This document shows, piece after piece, positions 1 through 11,628 of a stretch of 64,000 bases of DNA. Both the position numbers and the translations under genes were made by a program. Each line of letters opens with the position of its first letter. Within the stretch, counting starts at the first letter, position 1. Under the pieces are notes generated by a model, which saw nothing but the letters and a program-made list of their open reading frames with translations, was not told the origin of the DNA and did no database searches. Source of the DNA: Antitrichia curtipendula (Eukaryota > Streptophyta > Bryopsida > Hypnales > Leucodontaceae); NCBI GenBank assembly GCA_951230915.1, contig OX579635.1, forward strand, positions 6,386,001-6,450,000, given 5' to 3'.

Positions 1-1
1 G

Positions 2-361
2 TGGCTTCGATCCACCAGAGGTTTTCTAGGTGCCTGTCCTGCCGAGGCTGGGGACATTTCCATGCAGTCAAGTTTTTGTGGAGATTTCCTGCTTGTGTAT
101 TCATGGGACTTTAATAATGGTTCGTCCGGGAGGTTTTGTTTGTTCAACATGGCCACTAAGAATTGGCAGAAGTTGAACATTGCCTCTGGAACCGTCGCGA
201 TAAGTGAGGAGGATTCATCAGATTCTTATGATTCAGAGAATTCAGATTACTTATTTGATCTTTATGCGAATGCTAATGAATCGTCTTTGGACGAGTTCAT
301 GATGGAAGACGATGACGATGACATGGATTCCGACCCCGGCTGGGACTTGTTTCTCTTGTAG
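2..361 (+). CDS. 3' end of a probable F-box/kelch-type protein (5' part outside window)
   Basis: The reading frame is open from base 2 to a TAG at 359-361, giving about 119 C-terminal residues, so the gene starts before the window. Segments such as GDFLLVYSW and FCLFNMATKNWQKL resemble the C-terminal beta-propeller blades of plant F-box/kelch proteins, which present substrates to SCF ubiquitin ligases. The last 60 residues are low-complexity and acidic: Ser/Asp-rich, then a run of Asp around bases 306-325. This tail may be lineage-specific. No F-box or complete kelch repeat is visible here, so the family call rests on resemblance of a short piece. The base composition is richer in GC than the spacer that follows, which supports real coding sequence. 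It could also be a decayed copy. Confidence 0.5.
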   Translation, partial: WLRSTRGFLGACPAEAGDISMQSSFCGDFLLVYSWDFNNGSSGRFCLFNMATKNWQKLNIASGTVAISEEDSSDSYDSENSDYLFDLYANANESSLDEFMMEDDDDDMDSDPGWDLFLL

Positions 362-1080
362 AATACGTACTAATGGCTGTCTCTGTGAGAGGTGAAGAGT
401 TGCACGCTGCAAGTTCATCCTCCCACAGGGTCAGCTGCTATGTAGGATAGCTTACTTGGTTGTGGATCAAAAACAACAATGCAAAGGCCGCTATTTGCGT
501 AGTGCTTATTTTCATGGATGACCAAATGGCTGTGGATATAAATCGGAAGTTATAGCTGGTGTTCGACTTCTGGGGACTTCAACAGAGAAGAATTCCGTAT
601 TGTAAATATAATGATGTGCCTTGATATCTTCCAAGTTTCTCCCAGGTACTTTATAAATATGTATATTTATGAATCTTAGAAGAACTGTTTTGTGACCTAA
701 TAATTCCTTCTGAAATTGAGATGCGGAATGTTCTGTGTATTATCTTGTAAGGACGGGCCTTTGCCAGTGAGAAGCTTCAGCAGGTGTGCATATGCCCGTA
801 ATTCTTGGAGTTTAGAGCTCCCAGATGCACATGTCAGGTCGAAATGGTCATGGATTTGGTCTATCGGATACGCGATTAAGTACCGAGCACCAGAATTAAT
901 TTCTTTTGCAAATTGTATACACCTTGATTTTTTGGCAGCTTGAGTTGAATCAAGAAGGCCCCTTTGCCGAACCCCTGGGTCAATAATGGAAATCGATGAA
1001 GAGAAGTGAACACAACAGGACACGGATCACTGAGAACCTTAGAAAGCATTGAGAAAATGGAAATGAAATAAAAATTGAAC
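362..1080 (+). other. Probable 3' UTR and downstream flank of the first gene
   Basis: No protein-coding signal is visible. The composition is intermediate between gene and spacer. An AATAAA hexamer at 1067-1072 is a possible polyadenylation signal, but it lies about 700 bases past the stop, so a nearer cryptic signal is equally likely. Short ORFs on both strands at 697-1023 overlap each other and match nothing I know. Confidence 0.3.
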
Positions 1081-4000
1081 GTGGGGTATCAAAGCAAGGC
1101 GTGGCTATGGAATTCGAGGCCTTGCAATTCCTGAAGAAAAGATGTAGGGGTGCAGTTGATACTATTCACTAATTCAACAGCGTCGATGTCGACATCAATT
1201 TGTCGACATGTTCGACGAAGGTTGCCTAACTACGAAGGTAGACAAGCCTATTAGCACCCCGATTTGCGATCTGACTATGTTGACTATGTTGGAGTCAACT
1301 TCAATGGGGTCACCTATTTTTCAAAGGTGTATGCATATTTGACAAATCAAACCCAGGTGGAATTATAATTTTCTGATGAAAATTGAAATTTCTATGAATT
1401 GTTGAAGTTGCTTGTCTTGAAATTACAGATCCGCCCATGGATTAATTTATAAAAGTCAGATCAACAACCCATTATCGCCATAGATTGTATCTATGAGTAC
1501 TTGGATATCCACCAATCAATGGTAGACACGTTACCCAAGTTGAAATTAATGATCTGATTTTGTCAGAAAAATAGATAGACTTAGATGAGTTTCAGGGTGG
1601 TAATGGGGCCAAAAGTAAGATGTCGGAAATAGGAAGCTGACGAGAATAGGCTGGTTTACCTTAACTACTTCCCAGTTGTTTGCCATTGTTCATGAGTTCA
1701 CAGGAAGACAAATTCTTTGTACCTTTGACATGTCTAGGGTACAGAACGCATTTCTCTATGTTGAACTAGCTCTACTGAGAGTGGAAAATACAGTAAGTAA
1801 TGGTGAAGCTTGTGCCTGTGAAGCATAACCTGAACTTCATGGAAAGTCCTCACCCCATTGCGGATGTAATTTAAGTCTGCAACAATAGGTGGCTTGAACA
1901 GAAAACTATAAGGTAACTACACCTAAAATTGCACAAATAAGCAATTCAGCATGGTTCCCATTATTATATTGGAAAGCTTTTTGTGGGGTCCTGTTGGTAG
2001 TGAAAAGGGATTTTGAATTCTTTTAGAATGCATTTTTTTGGATACCGTATGAATAAACTACAAATTTTTTAAATGCTAAAAATAGGTTTCGAAAAGTGAT
2101 CATAGACTCTCATGAATAGTGGGAGTACAGTCTAGGCAAGAATCTGTAGTGTGCGCTTTTAAGTGTAATTACCTTACTCCAAACCACTTTGGCCATCCAG
2201 TTAGGAGGTCTCATATCCATCAAAGAATTGTAACTTGTACTTCATGCTAATTATATGATTTAATAGACTTTGAAAGCCCTTATTACACTTCTATACAAAT
2301 ATTCAAACATCATATCACAACTACAAACAAAAATAGCGAAGCTTACCAATGAACTTTCAGGTAGCAAGTACTTTTGCAAATGTAAAATCTAGAACATCTT
2401 GGACATATATGTGAGCCTTTCCTATGATACACCTACAGTAGAACATTTTTTTCTTGTTGCCTATCAACCAAGAGTCATCAATACTAGAGAAATGTAGTGC
2501 AATATTTGTAGCTCACAAGAGCACAAAAACCTTGAAGAGAAAATTCATCTCCATTATCTATATTCAGGAAAGAACATTGATGTTTTTGCATCTCTAATGT
2601 AAAAAATAACTAATATAAACACTAAAGTAATTTTTATTATTATTTGGAAAAAAGAATAAAAATATATAAAGGTCTCTAGATGATTTAGCTCTATTATTCA
2701 AAACAAGACCTTATTTATGATCCTATCCTTTACAAATTGCAACCAACAGCCATATATAACTCCCTTCACAAACATAATAGTCAAACTCTTTCAGTTTAAG
2801 TATGCTTTCATGTGGCAAGGCATTGGAAGACTAGCAATGTAGGAAATCAATCATACCTTAATGTGAGATACTTCGAAAACCTTGCATATTGTGGTTGTAT
2901 CTAAAGTTATTTGGCAAAGAAGGTCTATGTTAATTGTAGTCATCATTTCAAGTAAAACAACAAACCCGCCCTATGCTTGTCAACTTCTCTAATGGTGAAG
3001 CCTAAATTTGACCTTCAATGCAACTACTATCACTAACTATCGTTGTTGATTTTCTCTCTTAAGGAAATGGCCCTTTATTGACTTATCCACCATGACCCCA
3101 ATCCTCTACCATATATAGCATAGCTATAGTGACAATAGGTTTGAAAAACGGACTTGCCTATGCTGACAAATTTCTAATTGGTACATTTGCCCTACTACTA
3201 TGTTGGAGATGTCTTCTTATCTCGTTTTTGAAATCTTTCATCACCAACAATAACTAACGCCTTCAATGAGCCATAATTCAACTTTGCACAACTCTCTAAA
3301 GCCCCTTCAAGAGCCACAAAATATTAAATGGATTAATCAATGATTTTTTGTTTGCATTTGGGATCGCAAAATATCCATTAGACACTATGTTTCTGCAATG
3401 TCGTTACAAAGATATACAAATATTTACGGACGTGTCTTTTAAACAAGTCTATACAAATGGTGTTTTCATATCTCTTTAGTGCAAATGTGCACGTGATAGA
3501 AACATTTTTTGTTGTAATGTAGGTATACCATAAACGGCACCTCCCCTCTAATGGCACAACATGGTGTTCTGAAACTGGTAATAGCTAGGTCACTCTATTG
3601 TTGATTGACAAAGATTCAATTTGCTCAAACTTGATTGGCTCACACTTGACTAGGAACAAGTTCCCCAAAGTAGCCGTTTTGGGTGAAGCAATACGAGATA
3701 GGAATGGGGTGTAAATGAAGAATCCACATTTATATAGAATAAAATATTAATTCTTGGGCAAAAATAAATTTTTTTTTTTTTTCATTCTTCCTCATCAGTA
3801 TTTTTCCTACATTGGGCTCAATTTCTGAATGAGTTTCCCATATCCTAAAACAAATCAATGTAGCTTCTTAAATCTGAATTAGCTTCATGTCAGAGACTAG
3901 CATGCCACTTAGTGTTTTTCATCACAGCAATTATTCGAAACATCAACTTCGAATCCGAAGTAAGCTTGAATCGTGCCTGGTTTCAAGAGCAAGTGAGCTC

Positions 4001-6110
4001 TTCCATCAGTAAAGCAAAACCTTTGTCATTACAACATGCGTTCACTTCTGTTTGGGGAGAAAATGTTCAGGCGTAGATTCAGTGAAAAAAATTAGTTGTA
4101 AACCTCTATAGGCGCAGAGGACAAATGGTGTCCAATGAATGATATTCAAGCTTCATGTAGAAATTACTGATCTTGGAAGAATGAAGTTTATAACCATAAA
4201 ACATGTCTCAGAAATTCATCATTGGTACAAATACCCCACTCAAATGAATGCTCCTTGGTTCTCTTCTTTTATGATCGGACACTACTGTGAACCCTGTCAT
4301 TTTTCGTTCCTTGAAATAGATACAATACGTGGGGTGAGTGAAAAATGTCACAAATGACAAAACATGGGGCTCACTTGGCTACTAACATTAGATCATTTTC
4401 AATCAGAAGTGACAACCGCTTGGATCTTCAGAATGAAAAACAATAGAGTTTGTTGTAGTGTGAGCCTTCATGTGTTCAATTCTTGATCTGTCTCAAATGC
4501 GATGTTCCTCTAGTAATGTACGATTGTTATGCATCTAGAATTGATGGGAGTATGGTTTTTGATGTAGCAAGTGAATAGTTGGGTACACTATAGTTTGTAT
4601 TGATTTTTAATCATTAAGTACTTCGGGTTAAATGATTCAATCATTTTGTCTGTATAAGACCATTTTTGTTGGAAGAATTCAACAAAGAAACGGAATTTAA
4701 CCTTAGCTACTCAAAAAACATGATTTCTTTAAGTTGTTCAACCACAACTCAGAGGGCAATCAAAAGTCTTTATTCATTATAGATGCCTCATTAGTTTTTC
4801 CAAAAGAAAATAAATTCTCAAAATTTGCAAATACGATTGATTGATAAAATTAACATTGAGATCAAACAGGAGAAAATAAAGATAATCACATCCAAATATA
4901 TCATCCAAACAATTCAAGTAGCTGACTTTGGTTCATTTTGATTTATAGATCCATTTTAATCATTTAATAATCTCTTGGTCATCACTAAAATGTTTTCACT
5001 AATCTTTATATGTGCCCATTATAAATAAAATAGTCACTTCCAAAATTCATGTCAAAATAATGTCAATGATTGATAGTAGTGTCACCTATAAATCAAGTGC
5101 AACAACATTTTGAAAAGAGTACAATAAATAGCAACATAGTAGATTCACATAATGATAATTTTTGAAGACTTCTTTCATTGGCTTCCTTTACTTATTAATT
5201 ATGCATTTCCTTAACCATTCATTATGGTTTTTAGGAGTTAAAATCACACAATGTTGATCATGGATGCTCCTACCTCATGATTATTTTTTTATAGATTTTA
5301 ATGCAACCACCCAACCATGATTTTGCAAGAATACAATAGCCAAGATTAGCTCCTATAGTGATGAACAACCTTCAACCATGCCAATATTAAGAAGAAGGAA
5401 GGATTCATAGGAGTCCAACTAACAATGTGTCAAAGTCTAACGACTTTATATGTGAATTTTTTTTTGGCTTGCAATGTTGAAAAAACCTATTGGATAACTT
5501 TATAAAATATTGTTCATTTTTGAATAGATGAAATTATCACAATTCCCTTGAATTTTTCCAAAGAAAAATGATATCACTACATTTGAATGAATAACTGATT
5601 TTTCATCTATAATCTACCAATATTTATGAATGCATATAAAGTAGGCATTTTTATCATGGACTTTCTTCCCAATTGCATTCCTATCTACATATTTTTTATA
5701 TTTTAGGGCAAAAATGTAGAATAGGACACAATTGAGAAAAAAATTCATCCGAGAATTCACTGAATGGGTTATTTACTTTAGTTTCAAAACTCAATGAAGA
5801 TTCTAAGATTAAAAATTTGATTAAAAAGAAGGGAACAGAGCGACTGTGTCAAGTGAATATCCACAAAACAAAACTCAGTGGGCAGAACCAAAACATATTT
5901 GTCTCGAATGCCTGGCAACTTTTTAGCTTTATGGAGGATAATGTGACAAAGGTATGCCCAAGGTTGTTTTTTTGAACAAATTTTCACTAAGAAGTGAAAC
6001 AAATTTTTTATAGAAAATATTTGATGAGATAATCGTTTTTTTTCAATGGATGCAATTGCTAAATTGCTAACAAATCTTAGGACGATACTACTCTATTTCT
6101 GATGAATGTA
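1081..6110. other. AT-rich spacer, no gene recognised
   Basis: Both strands are full of stops and no conserved protein segment is visible. Roughly 2.25-3.6 kb is poor in G on the + strand, similar to 49.4-51.2 kb. The rest is unstructured AT-rich DNA with A and T homopolymers, for example a T run near 3770-3782. I see no clear repeat boundaries here. Confidence 0.5.
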
Positions 6111-6297
6111 CACTAGAAGAAAATGAGGGTTATTGCGACTATACTATGCAACTAGTTTTTCAATTGCATAGGACACTTACAATTGGTTTGCGACTGGTGA
6201 TAAATTGGAGACTTATAGTCGCAGTAGACACCCTAAAATCTAGAAAAAAAATGAACCAATTGCAAAAGTCACACCATGTGTGTGACTCATTTGCAAC

Positions 6298-6500
6298 TTG
6301 TTTGCGACTTGTAGATTTGTAGATTTTAAAATATTAATCTCAATGATTTGTAGATTTCAAAATTTCATATCTATCCTCTTTCTAGATTTTAGAATTTTAG
6401 AACTACCATTTTCTAGATTTTGGAATTTCAAATCTATCTTTTTTAGATTTCAAAATTTCAAATCTACTTTCTTCCTAGATTTCAAAAATTCAAATATTAG
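6298..6500. repeat. Imperfect tandem repeat of TAGATTT(T/C)(A/G)AAATTTC units
   Basis: A unit of about 25-35 bases containing TAGATTTCAAAATTTC or TAGATTTTAGAATTTT is repeated about six times. It gives an artificial open frame of Phe/Ile/Asp-rich peptide on the + strand. It lies inside the CACTA-like element. Confidence 0.55.
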
Positions 6501-6831
6501 TATTTAATAAATTTCATTAGTTTAGGATACCTTACAATATCATAGATTTAAAAAAAAAATGGATTTTAAATATTTTTTTATTTCTATAGATTGTAGAAAT
6601 CTAGAAATTGTAGAAATCTTAGAATTCTATCAACAAAGTTCAGTGCATAAGCCTACAATAACTTACAAGTCTTATATGTCCAACCTAATGGTACCCTTTA
6701 CAATTGATAAAGGACAATTGATAATTATAAGACAAATGGGAATGAATTTTAGAAGCAAGTAGGAAACAACTAGAAACTAACTAAGAAACAACTAGTGTGT
6801 GACTTAAGAGTGACTAAGAAACGACTAGCTT

Positions 6832-7000
6832 CACTACTAGAAAATTCAGTTTTTTTATTGTTTGGTTGCACTCATTTGGTTCACTTTTCTATTGATTCTA
6901 TAGATTTTTATCCAAATCAACAAAGTACTCTCCAAATCAATAGAAAAGTGAATCAAATCTATGCAACCAAATCAACAGAAAAGTTGAATTTTCTAGTACT
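6832..7000. mobile_element. Foldback MITE with CACTACTAGAAAATT termini
   Basis: The left end CACTACTAGAAAATTC is matched by GAATTTTCTAGTA at the right end. The arms fold back on each other: ATTTGGTTCACTTTTCTATTG on the left pairs imperfectly with CAATAGAAAAGTGAATCAAA on the right. The length is about 170 bases with no coding capacity. The ends place it with CACTA-derived MITEs. Relatives lie at 48282-48440 (complete) and 10272-10373 (half). Confidence 0.6.
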
Positions 7001-7518
7001 ATAGGAAATGACTAAGAAACAACTAATGTATGACTAGAAAGCGACTAGGAAACAAATGTGGTCATTTTACAGTTGCAATCTTTTTCTAGTTGTTTCCTAG
7101 TTGTTTTTTGCAACTATAGAGTGATTGCTTTGCAACTAAAACAATGTATCAATGCTGCAAAACAACGACATAAAACAATTACATTAGATTTGGTGCATAT
7201 AGAGAGGATTAGAGTCGTAGGATAGTTGTATAGGACACTAGTTGCATAGTAGTCGGTTGTGATAGACACGTTTTTTTTTAATGGCACACTTTGGATGAAT
7301 AAATGAATTTCCATCTATATATTGTAGGTTTCATCCATTTCTATGGGCGTAAATAGCTTCATCGTTTATACTTTAAGGTTGTTTGTTTTATTTCATATGG
7401 TGAGATCTCTTGGAATGTGCATCCTCCAGTTGAGTTCTTGGTACAATCGGAAAGCCCTCATTGAGGAGGGGTGCATTGGCTTTGTTTTGTGACGTTTGGA
7501 CTTATGGTGTGAAAGTTG

Positions 7519-7866
7519 TTAACCTTGAAGTGCTTCGACATCCAATTTCTGGACGATGAATAGATTCATGTTCTTGTTTCTCGCTCGTTGCTGCTTTGAT
7601 GAAAATCATCATGTTTTGTGAAGATACTTTATCAAATTCGTGTCCTATCTATCAGTTGAATTTGGTGTTATTAGAGTACATATTTTTCTAAAATCACAAA
7701 TGTGAAAGTATGTCACATGGTTGACCAAGCCAAAATTGCGTTGACTCTAACTCAAAACTGGGTTTGCAAAAATGAGGTCACAGATGTAAAAAAAAACATT
7801 CAAAAAAATCACCATGCCAAGAGAACTTCCTTTCAAATCCATTCCAACAAGTTTTATTCCAAAAAT
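7519..7866 (-). mobile_element. TTAA-bounded element, family C, truncated copy
   Basis: This is the reverse complement of 38940-39287. The two match along about 350 bases, including the terminus (TTAACCTTGAAGTGCTTCGAC here, inverse of GTCGTAGCACTTAAGGATTAA there). The other end is missing. No protein is encoded; the small open frame at 7702-7917 is a by-product of the repeat. Confidence 0.6.
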
Positions 7867-8194
7867 GATAATACACTAACACCTCTTATAATGCAAATTC
7901 CCTACTTGCATAATTAACCGTACTTCTTTACTTGCATACTCCTTTTAAGCATAAAGTCTATTGCAGAAACCATCAATGGAGCTAGTTATGTTAGACATCA
8001 TTGATTTTCTTAGATGAACAACCAATCAAACAATGTCCTACCTTGTGGCCCGCAGGTTTGTTCAACTCAACAGCAAAATTGGAAAACTTTTCTCTCTTCA
8101 ACATCAGACCTGTCAAAGAAACTGATTGAGAGGGTGAAAACACTGCAAATTGGCCCTTTCCATTAAGCATCAAATGCTCTGAAAAGCATCACAG

Positions 8195-8547
8195 TATATA
8201 TATATTCCATAATTGCCCACAAACTAAAACTCCTCATAACTTTCATCTCATTAATCAAAATGGAATGGTCTAAAATTTTCCACATATGTGTAAATCATGA
8301 AAACCAATTTCAAATTTTTGTTTATGAAAAAAATGATTTTTTGCTTGTCTGATGAAAAAAACTACATATTATACAATAACTTTTGGACCATGTAGTCAAA
8401 AGTTCTCAAAATTATTGAGCCTTGAAGCTACTCCTTGTCCCCATGTTGTGTGAAAATTTCAAAGAAAAAAATAAAATCTCCATTTGTAGCAAGTTGCCTA
8501 AAATTTCTGTGTTGCCCCAAAATGCAATTTGGTCCTTTAGGGGTTAA
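8195..8547 (+). mobile_element. TTAA-bounded element, family A, right part only
   Basis: Bases 8225-8547 match 15990-16338 closely, starting at CCTCATAACTTTCATCTC and ending in GGTCCTTTAGGGGTTAA. The left half of the element is absent. It is non-coding. Confidence 0.65.
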
Positions 8548-9357
8548 ATTGCTATTGTAGACTAGTAAAACTACTCCAAAGCAATAGTTTCTCTTCCATC
8601 CATGCAATCAACAATTGAAATGACTGAAAGAATTGATCAACACTATTTTTTTGTTTTTTTGCATTTCTTTGAGTGTTGCCCAATTGAAGGAAATGAAGCT
8701 TTAGGAGGTGGTCCACGCATGGTATTGGGCCATACTAACTACCCACCAAATGACACTTTACATTCAATAATTAAGGATCCATTGGTGCTCCTTGAAAATG
8801 CCCCCCCAAATTCCACTTTTTACTACTTCCAAATTGTATTTTGAAAGGGGTTTTGAAACCCAAAGTTTCTAGGACGTTAAGAGTGCATTGAACTCTATTT
8901 ACAACACTAAATGGTTTTTAAAATTGTTATTTTCAACCTTAATCCGTAATATTTTGTCCAATATGAAGATCATTTAGGAATGGAGGGAGTACCTACTTTG
9001 ACTTCACAATTTTTCAAAGAGAGAAAATAAAAGGTTTCTATCTTCATTTTTTTTCACAAACTCAATTCCTCGACATGAAAATTTTAAATTCAAAATTTTT
9101 AGTACAAAAATCTAAGTTAAATGGATTCAAAACCTTATAATCTAGTCATGCTTGGTGCAAAAAAACTTATTTTCTTCACTTTTAAATGCTTATATATTGT
9201 ACTCTATCCAGTTGAAGTTTCTAAATTTTTTCTACAAATTTTCATACTACTCAAGTGCAAGATCCTATGATTGGATATTTGGAAGAAAAAAAAGGTTTAA
9301 AATTTTGCTCTTTAGATTTATTTCAAATTAAAAATCTAGGTTGCAAGATTGTAATGT

Positions 9358-9936
9358 TTAACCCCTAAAGTCCCATTGTCTCTATGGGGGACAAAATGGA
9401 TTTTAGGTAGGCTCCTATGATCTCAATTTTTACTAAATTTTTTTGAATTTTTTTCATATAATAGAAAAACTTAGTAGCTTGTGGGAATATAATTTTTATT
9501 TCAATTGGTGCCTGAAAGCAAAAGTTATGCCATAATAACTTCAAAATGGAGGAGATTGAGCAGCAAAAAAATTCCACAAAAATTTGAAATAAAAAAAAAT
9601 ATTTTTCCTTGTAGATTATATTTTTGTCTAAATGTAGATCTTTGATTCATTCCATTTGGATTAGTGATGTGAAAGTTATGGAGCTTCTTGTTTTGCGGGC
9701 AATTAGAACAACTTCTTGAAAGAAATTTTTCTTTCACTTTGAATGCCAATATCTTTCAATCTATATGGTTAAAAATCACAAATTTTTTACCATATGATCT
9801 AAGAGAAGTGTAGAATAAGATCATATGGTTAAATTTATTTTTTTTAAATTCGAAATTTTTTGTAGGTGGATGTAGGAAAAGTAGTAGTTTTGAGTGGTTT
9901 TTGATAGAAAAATGACATTGGTACTTTAGGGGTTAA
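9358..9936 (-). mobile_element. TTAA-bounded element, family A, complete 579-bp copy
   Basis: It starts TTAACCCCTAAAG and ends CTTTAGGGGTTAA, a perfect 13-base inverted repeat that includes TTAA at both edges. The internal sequence is AT-rich and non-coding. It shares the CACTTTGAATGCCAATATCTT-type block with the other family A copies. Bases 9159-9357, directly upstream, resemble another partial copy, so insertions may be nested here. Confidence 0.7.
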
Positions 9937-10088
9937 ACTTCAAGAATTGAGTTTTTGTACACCTTGTCAAAAGAGAAATTCTATCTTTTAAGATTCAAAA
10001 GGAAATTTACAACTATCCTTCAACTAAAGCAAGTTAATAATATGCTAAACAATGGAATTGAAAATCTATGAAAAAATAAGTTAAGAAA

Positions 10089-10398
10089 TTATGCCATATT
10101 TAACTACTTTTGGATTTTTGAAAGTTCAGAATTAATAATGGTCATCGAGAGATCTCACGATGGTCACCAAGTGATAATCTAAAACATCGAGAGATCTATA
10201 CAAACATTGGGAGATCTCACAATGTTATTATCCCGTGATCTTTGAATGTTTAGTCCATAATTCATTGAATATACTAGTAGAAAACGCAGGAATTTTGACA
10301 GAATTTTGTTGATTTGGTCGTGTTGTCCCGGTCACTATTTTGTTGATTTCAACAAAAATCTGTTATATAGTCCAAAAGTAGTTAAATGTGGCATAATT
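10089..10398. mobile_element. Small element with about 27-bp inverted ends
   Basis: The left edge ATTATGCCATATTTAACTAC and the right edge GTAGTTAAATGTGGCATAAT are inverted copies, extending to TTTTGGA on the inner side. The interior holds a GAGATCTCACGATG-type motif repeated near 10148, 10190 and 10210, and the half MITE at 10272-10373. No coding frame is present. Confidence 0.45.
10272..10373. mobile_element. Half copy of the CACTA-type foldback MITE
   Basis: ACTAGTAGAAAACGCAGGAATTTT is followed by TTTTGTTGATTTGGTCGTGTTG, which matches 48305-48325 of the complete copy. Only one arm is clear; the second arm is reduced to CAACAAAAATCTGTT. Confidence 0.4.
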
Positions 10399-10710
10399 GT
10401 TGTTGTCTTACAAAAAGACGTTGTAATCATCTAAGTTGTACATCTACGTTTTACACCTATGTAAAAGTAAACAAATTGAACCAATATCCATATAAACTAA
10501 GCATGATTCTTATCAATAATTTGTAAGAAACAAATTGGATCTTCTTGGTAGTCAAAAGAGGATTCTAGATTCACTTAGAATTCAATTTTGGACATTATAA
10601 AAAACTATAAACTATAAATATTCTAGATGTTGGAAATGATACATTCAAAATTTTTGGCTCCCTTTCTTGCCATTGTGGAGATCAAGGAGCTTTCTTAATA
10701 CATAAACAAT

Positions 10711-10924
10711 GCTTAGGACGTTTTTCGGCCGATGAATGACAAAGAATCTCTCCATAAAGGACAGAAATGCAACTATTCATCTTCCAAATTTAGTGTGAAT
10801 ATAGGAAGGTCTTCTACAGTAGTTTGACTTCCAATGAGTGCTTTTGCATTTTTTGAAACCAAAAATCCACATGGTACCAAAACGAATCATTTCCACGGTG
10901 ACCAGCTCGTCGTCTAAGGATTGA
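10711..10924 (-). mobile_element. TTAA-type element, family B, degenerate copy
   Basis: In reverse orientation it matches 28582-28809: the CGGCCGATGAATGACAAA, ACTATTCATCTTCC and GTAGTTTGACTTCCA blocks occur in the same order. Its termini have lost TTAA (CTTAGGACG on the left, CTAAGGATTGA on the right). Confidence 0.5.
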
Positions 10925-11628
10925 GGGATATTATCCTTACACAATGATGTTGGTGGATGACAAATGACTCACTCATGAATACATAATCGATTGATGAATG
11001 AAAGTCTATGGATGAGAAAATTTAAAATGAGCCTGCAGTGCTATGTCTCGCCCTCCAAGAGTGGATTGAGACAATAAGAAAAACCCATGTCCAACAGTGA
11101 AAGTGACAATTCAGGGGTATCTTTACCACAAGCCTGTTATCCAAGGAAATAATGAAAACAACAATTTATTTCTGAAAGCAAACCTTGATTGCGGCACACA
11201 CTTGCAAAGCAGAAATCGAAGCTTAACCCGTTTTTGGTCTCAAATCCGCACTGGCCTGTCTCCTCTCACGCGGACTCCAAAGTTTCTGGCAATCCATAGC
11301 GCGAAGAAAAATTGATTGAAGCGGTAAAGTACTTCGAATTCCAGCACAACTACGTTTCTGGGGTCTTATGATTCTCAACCTCAGTCTCCAGAGTATGAGT
11401 CCCAAGAAGGGTTTCAATTTCAAAATCAATTGATGGGTCACATTCAAATGTAATGAAACTGTGGTCCAATTGCAGAGAATTGAGCTGTGATTCCAGTGAG
11501 TACACTGAAGTAGATTTGTGCTTGATTTGCAGAACTTGTAGGATTCTCTGCCTGAGTGTGGTGGAAGCAAATTCAGGGGTTTTGCTAGCAATCTAGCCCC
11601 CCTCAGAGTACTGATAGTCAGTCTGGCC
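10925..11628 (+). other. Upstream region of the P450 gene
   Basis: GC content rises from about 11.2 kb towards the ATG, as expected for promoter and 5' UTR. I find no convincing TATA box. The open frames on the opposite strand across 11223-11967 lie against exon 1 and look like shadows. Confidence 0.3.

Larger units (their letters stand above)
6111..7283. mobile_element. CACTA-like non-autonomous transposon, decayed
   Basis: The left edge reads CACTAGAAGAAAA, close to the CACTACAAGAAAA-type termini of plant CACTA (En/Spm) elements. About 25 bases inside is TATGCAACTAGT. Its reverse complement, ACTAGTTGCATAGTA, occurs near 7229-7243 with similar flanks, so the two ends are inverted copies. 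Motifs of the form GACTAAGAAACAACTA recur near both ends (6770-6830 and 7010-7060), like CACTA subterminal repeats. There is no transposase frame. The right terminus has degenerated. A smaller foldback element is nested at 6832-7000 and a tandem array lies at 6298-6500. Confidence 0.5.

Noticed and set aside
697..1023. Overlapping open frames on both strands after the first gene
   Set aside because: They shadow each other and have no known similarity; the region fits a 3' flank better.
1080..1830. Possible LTR retrotransposon remnant (GGGTATCAAAGCAAGG resembles a tRNA-Met primer site)
   Set aside because: No matching LTRs, polypurine tract or recognisable gag-pol peptide was found.
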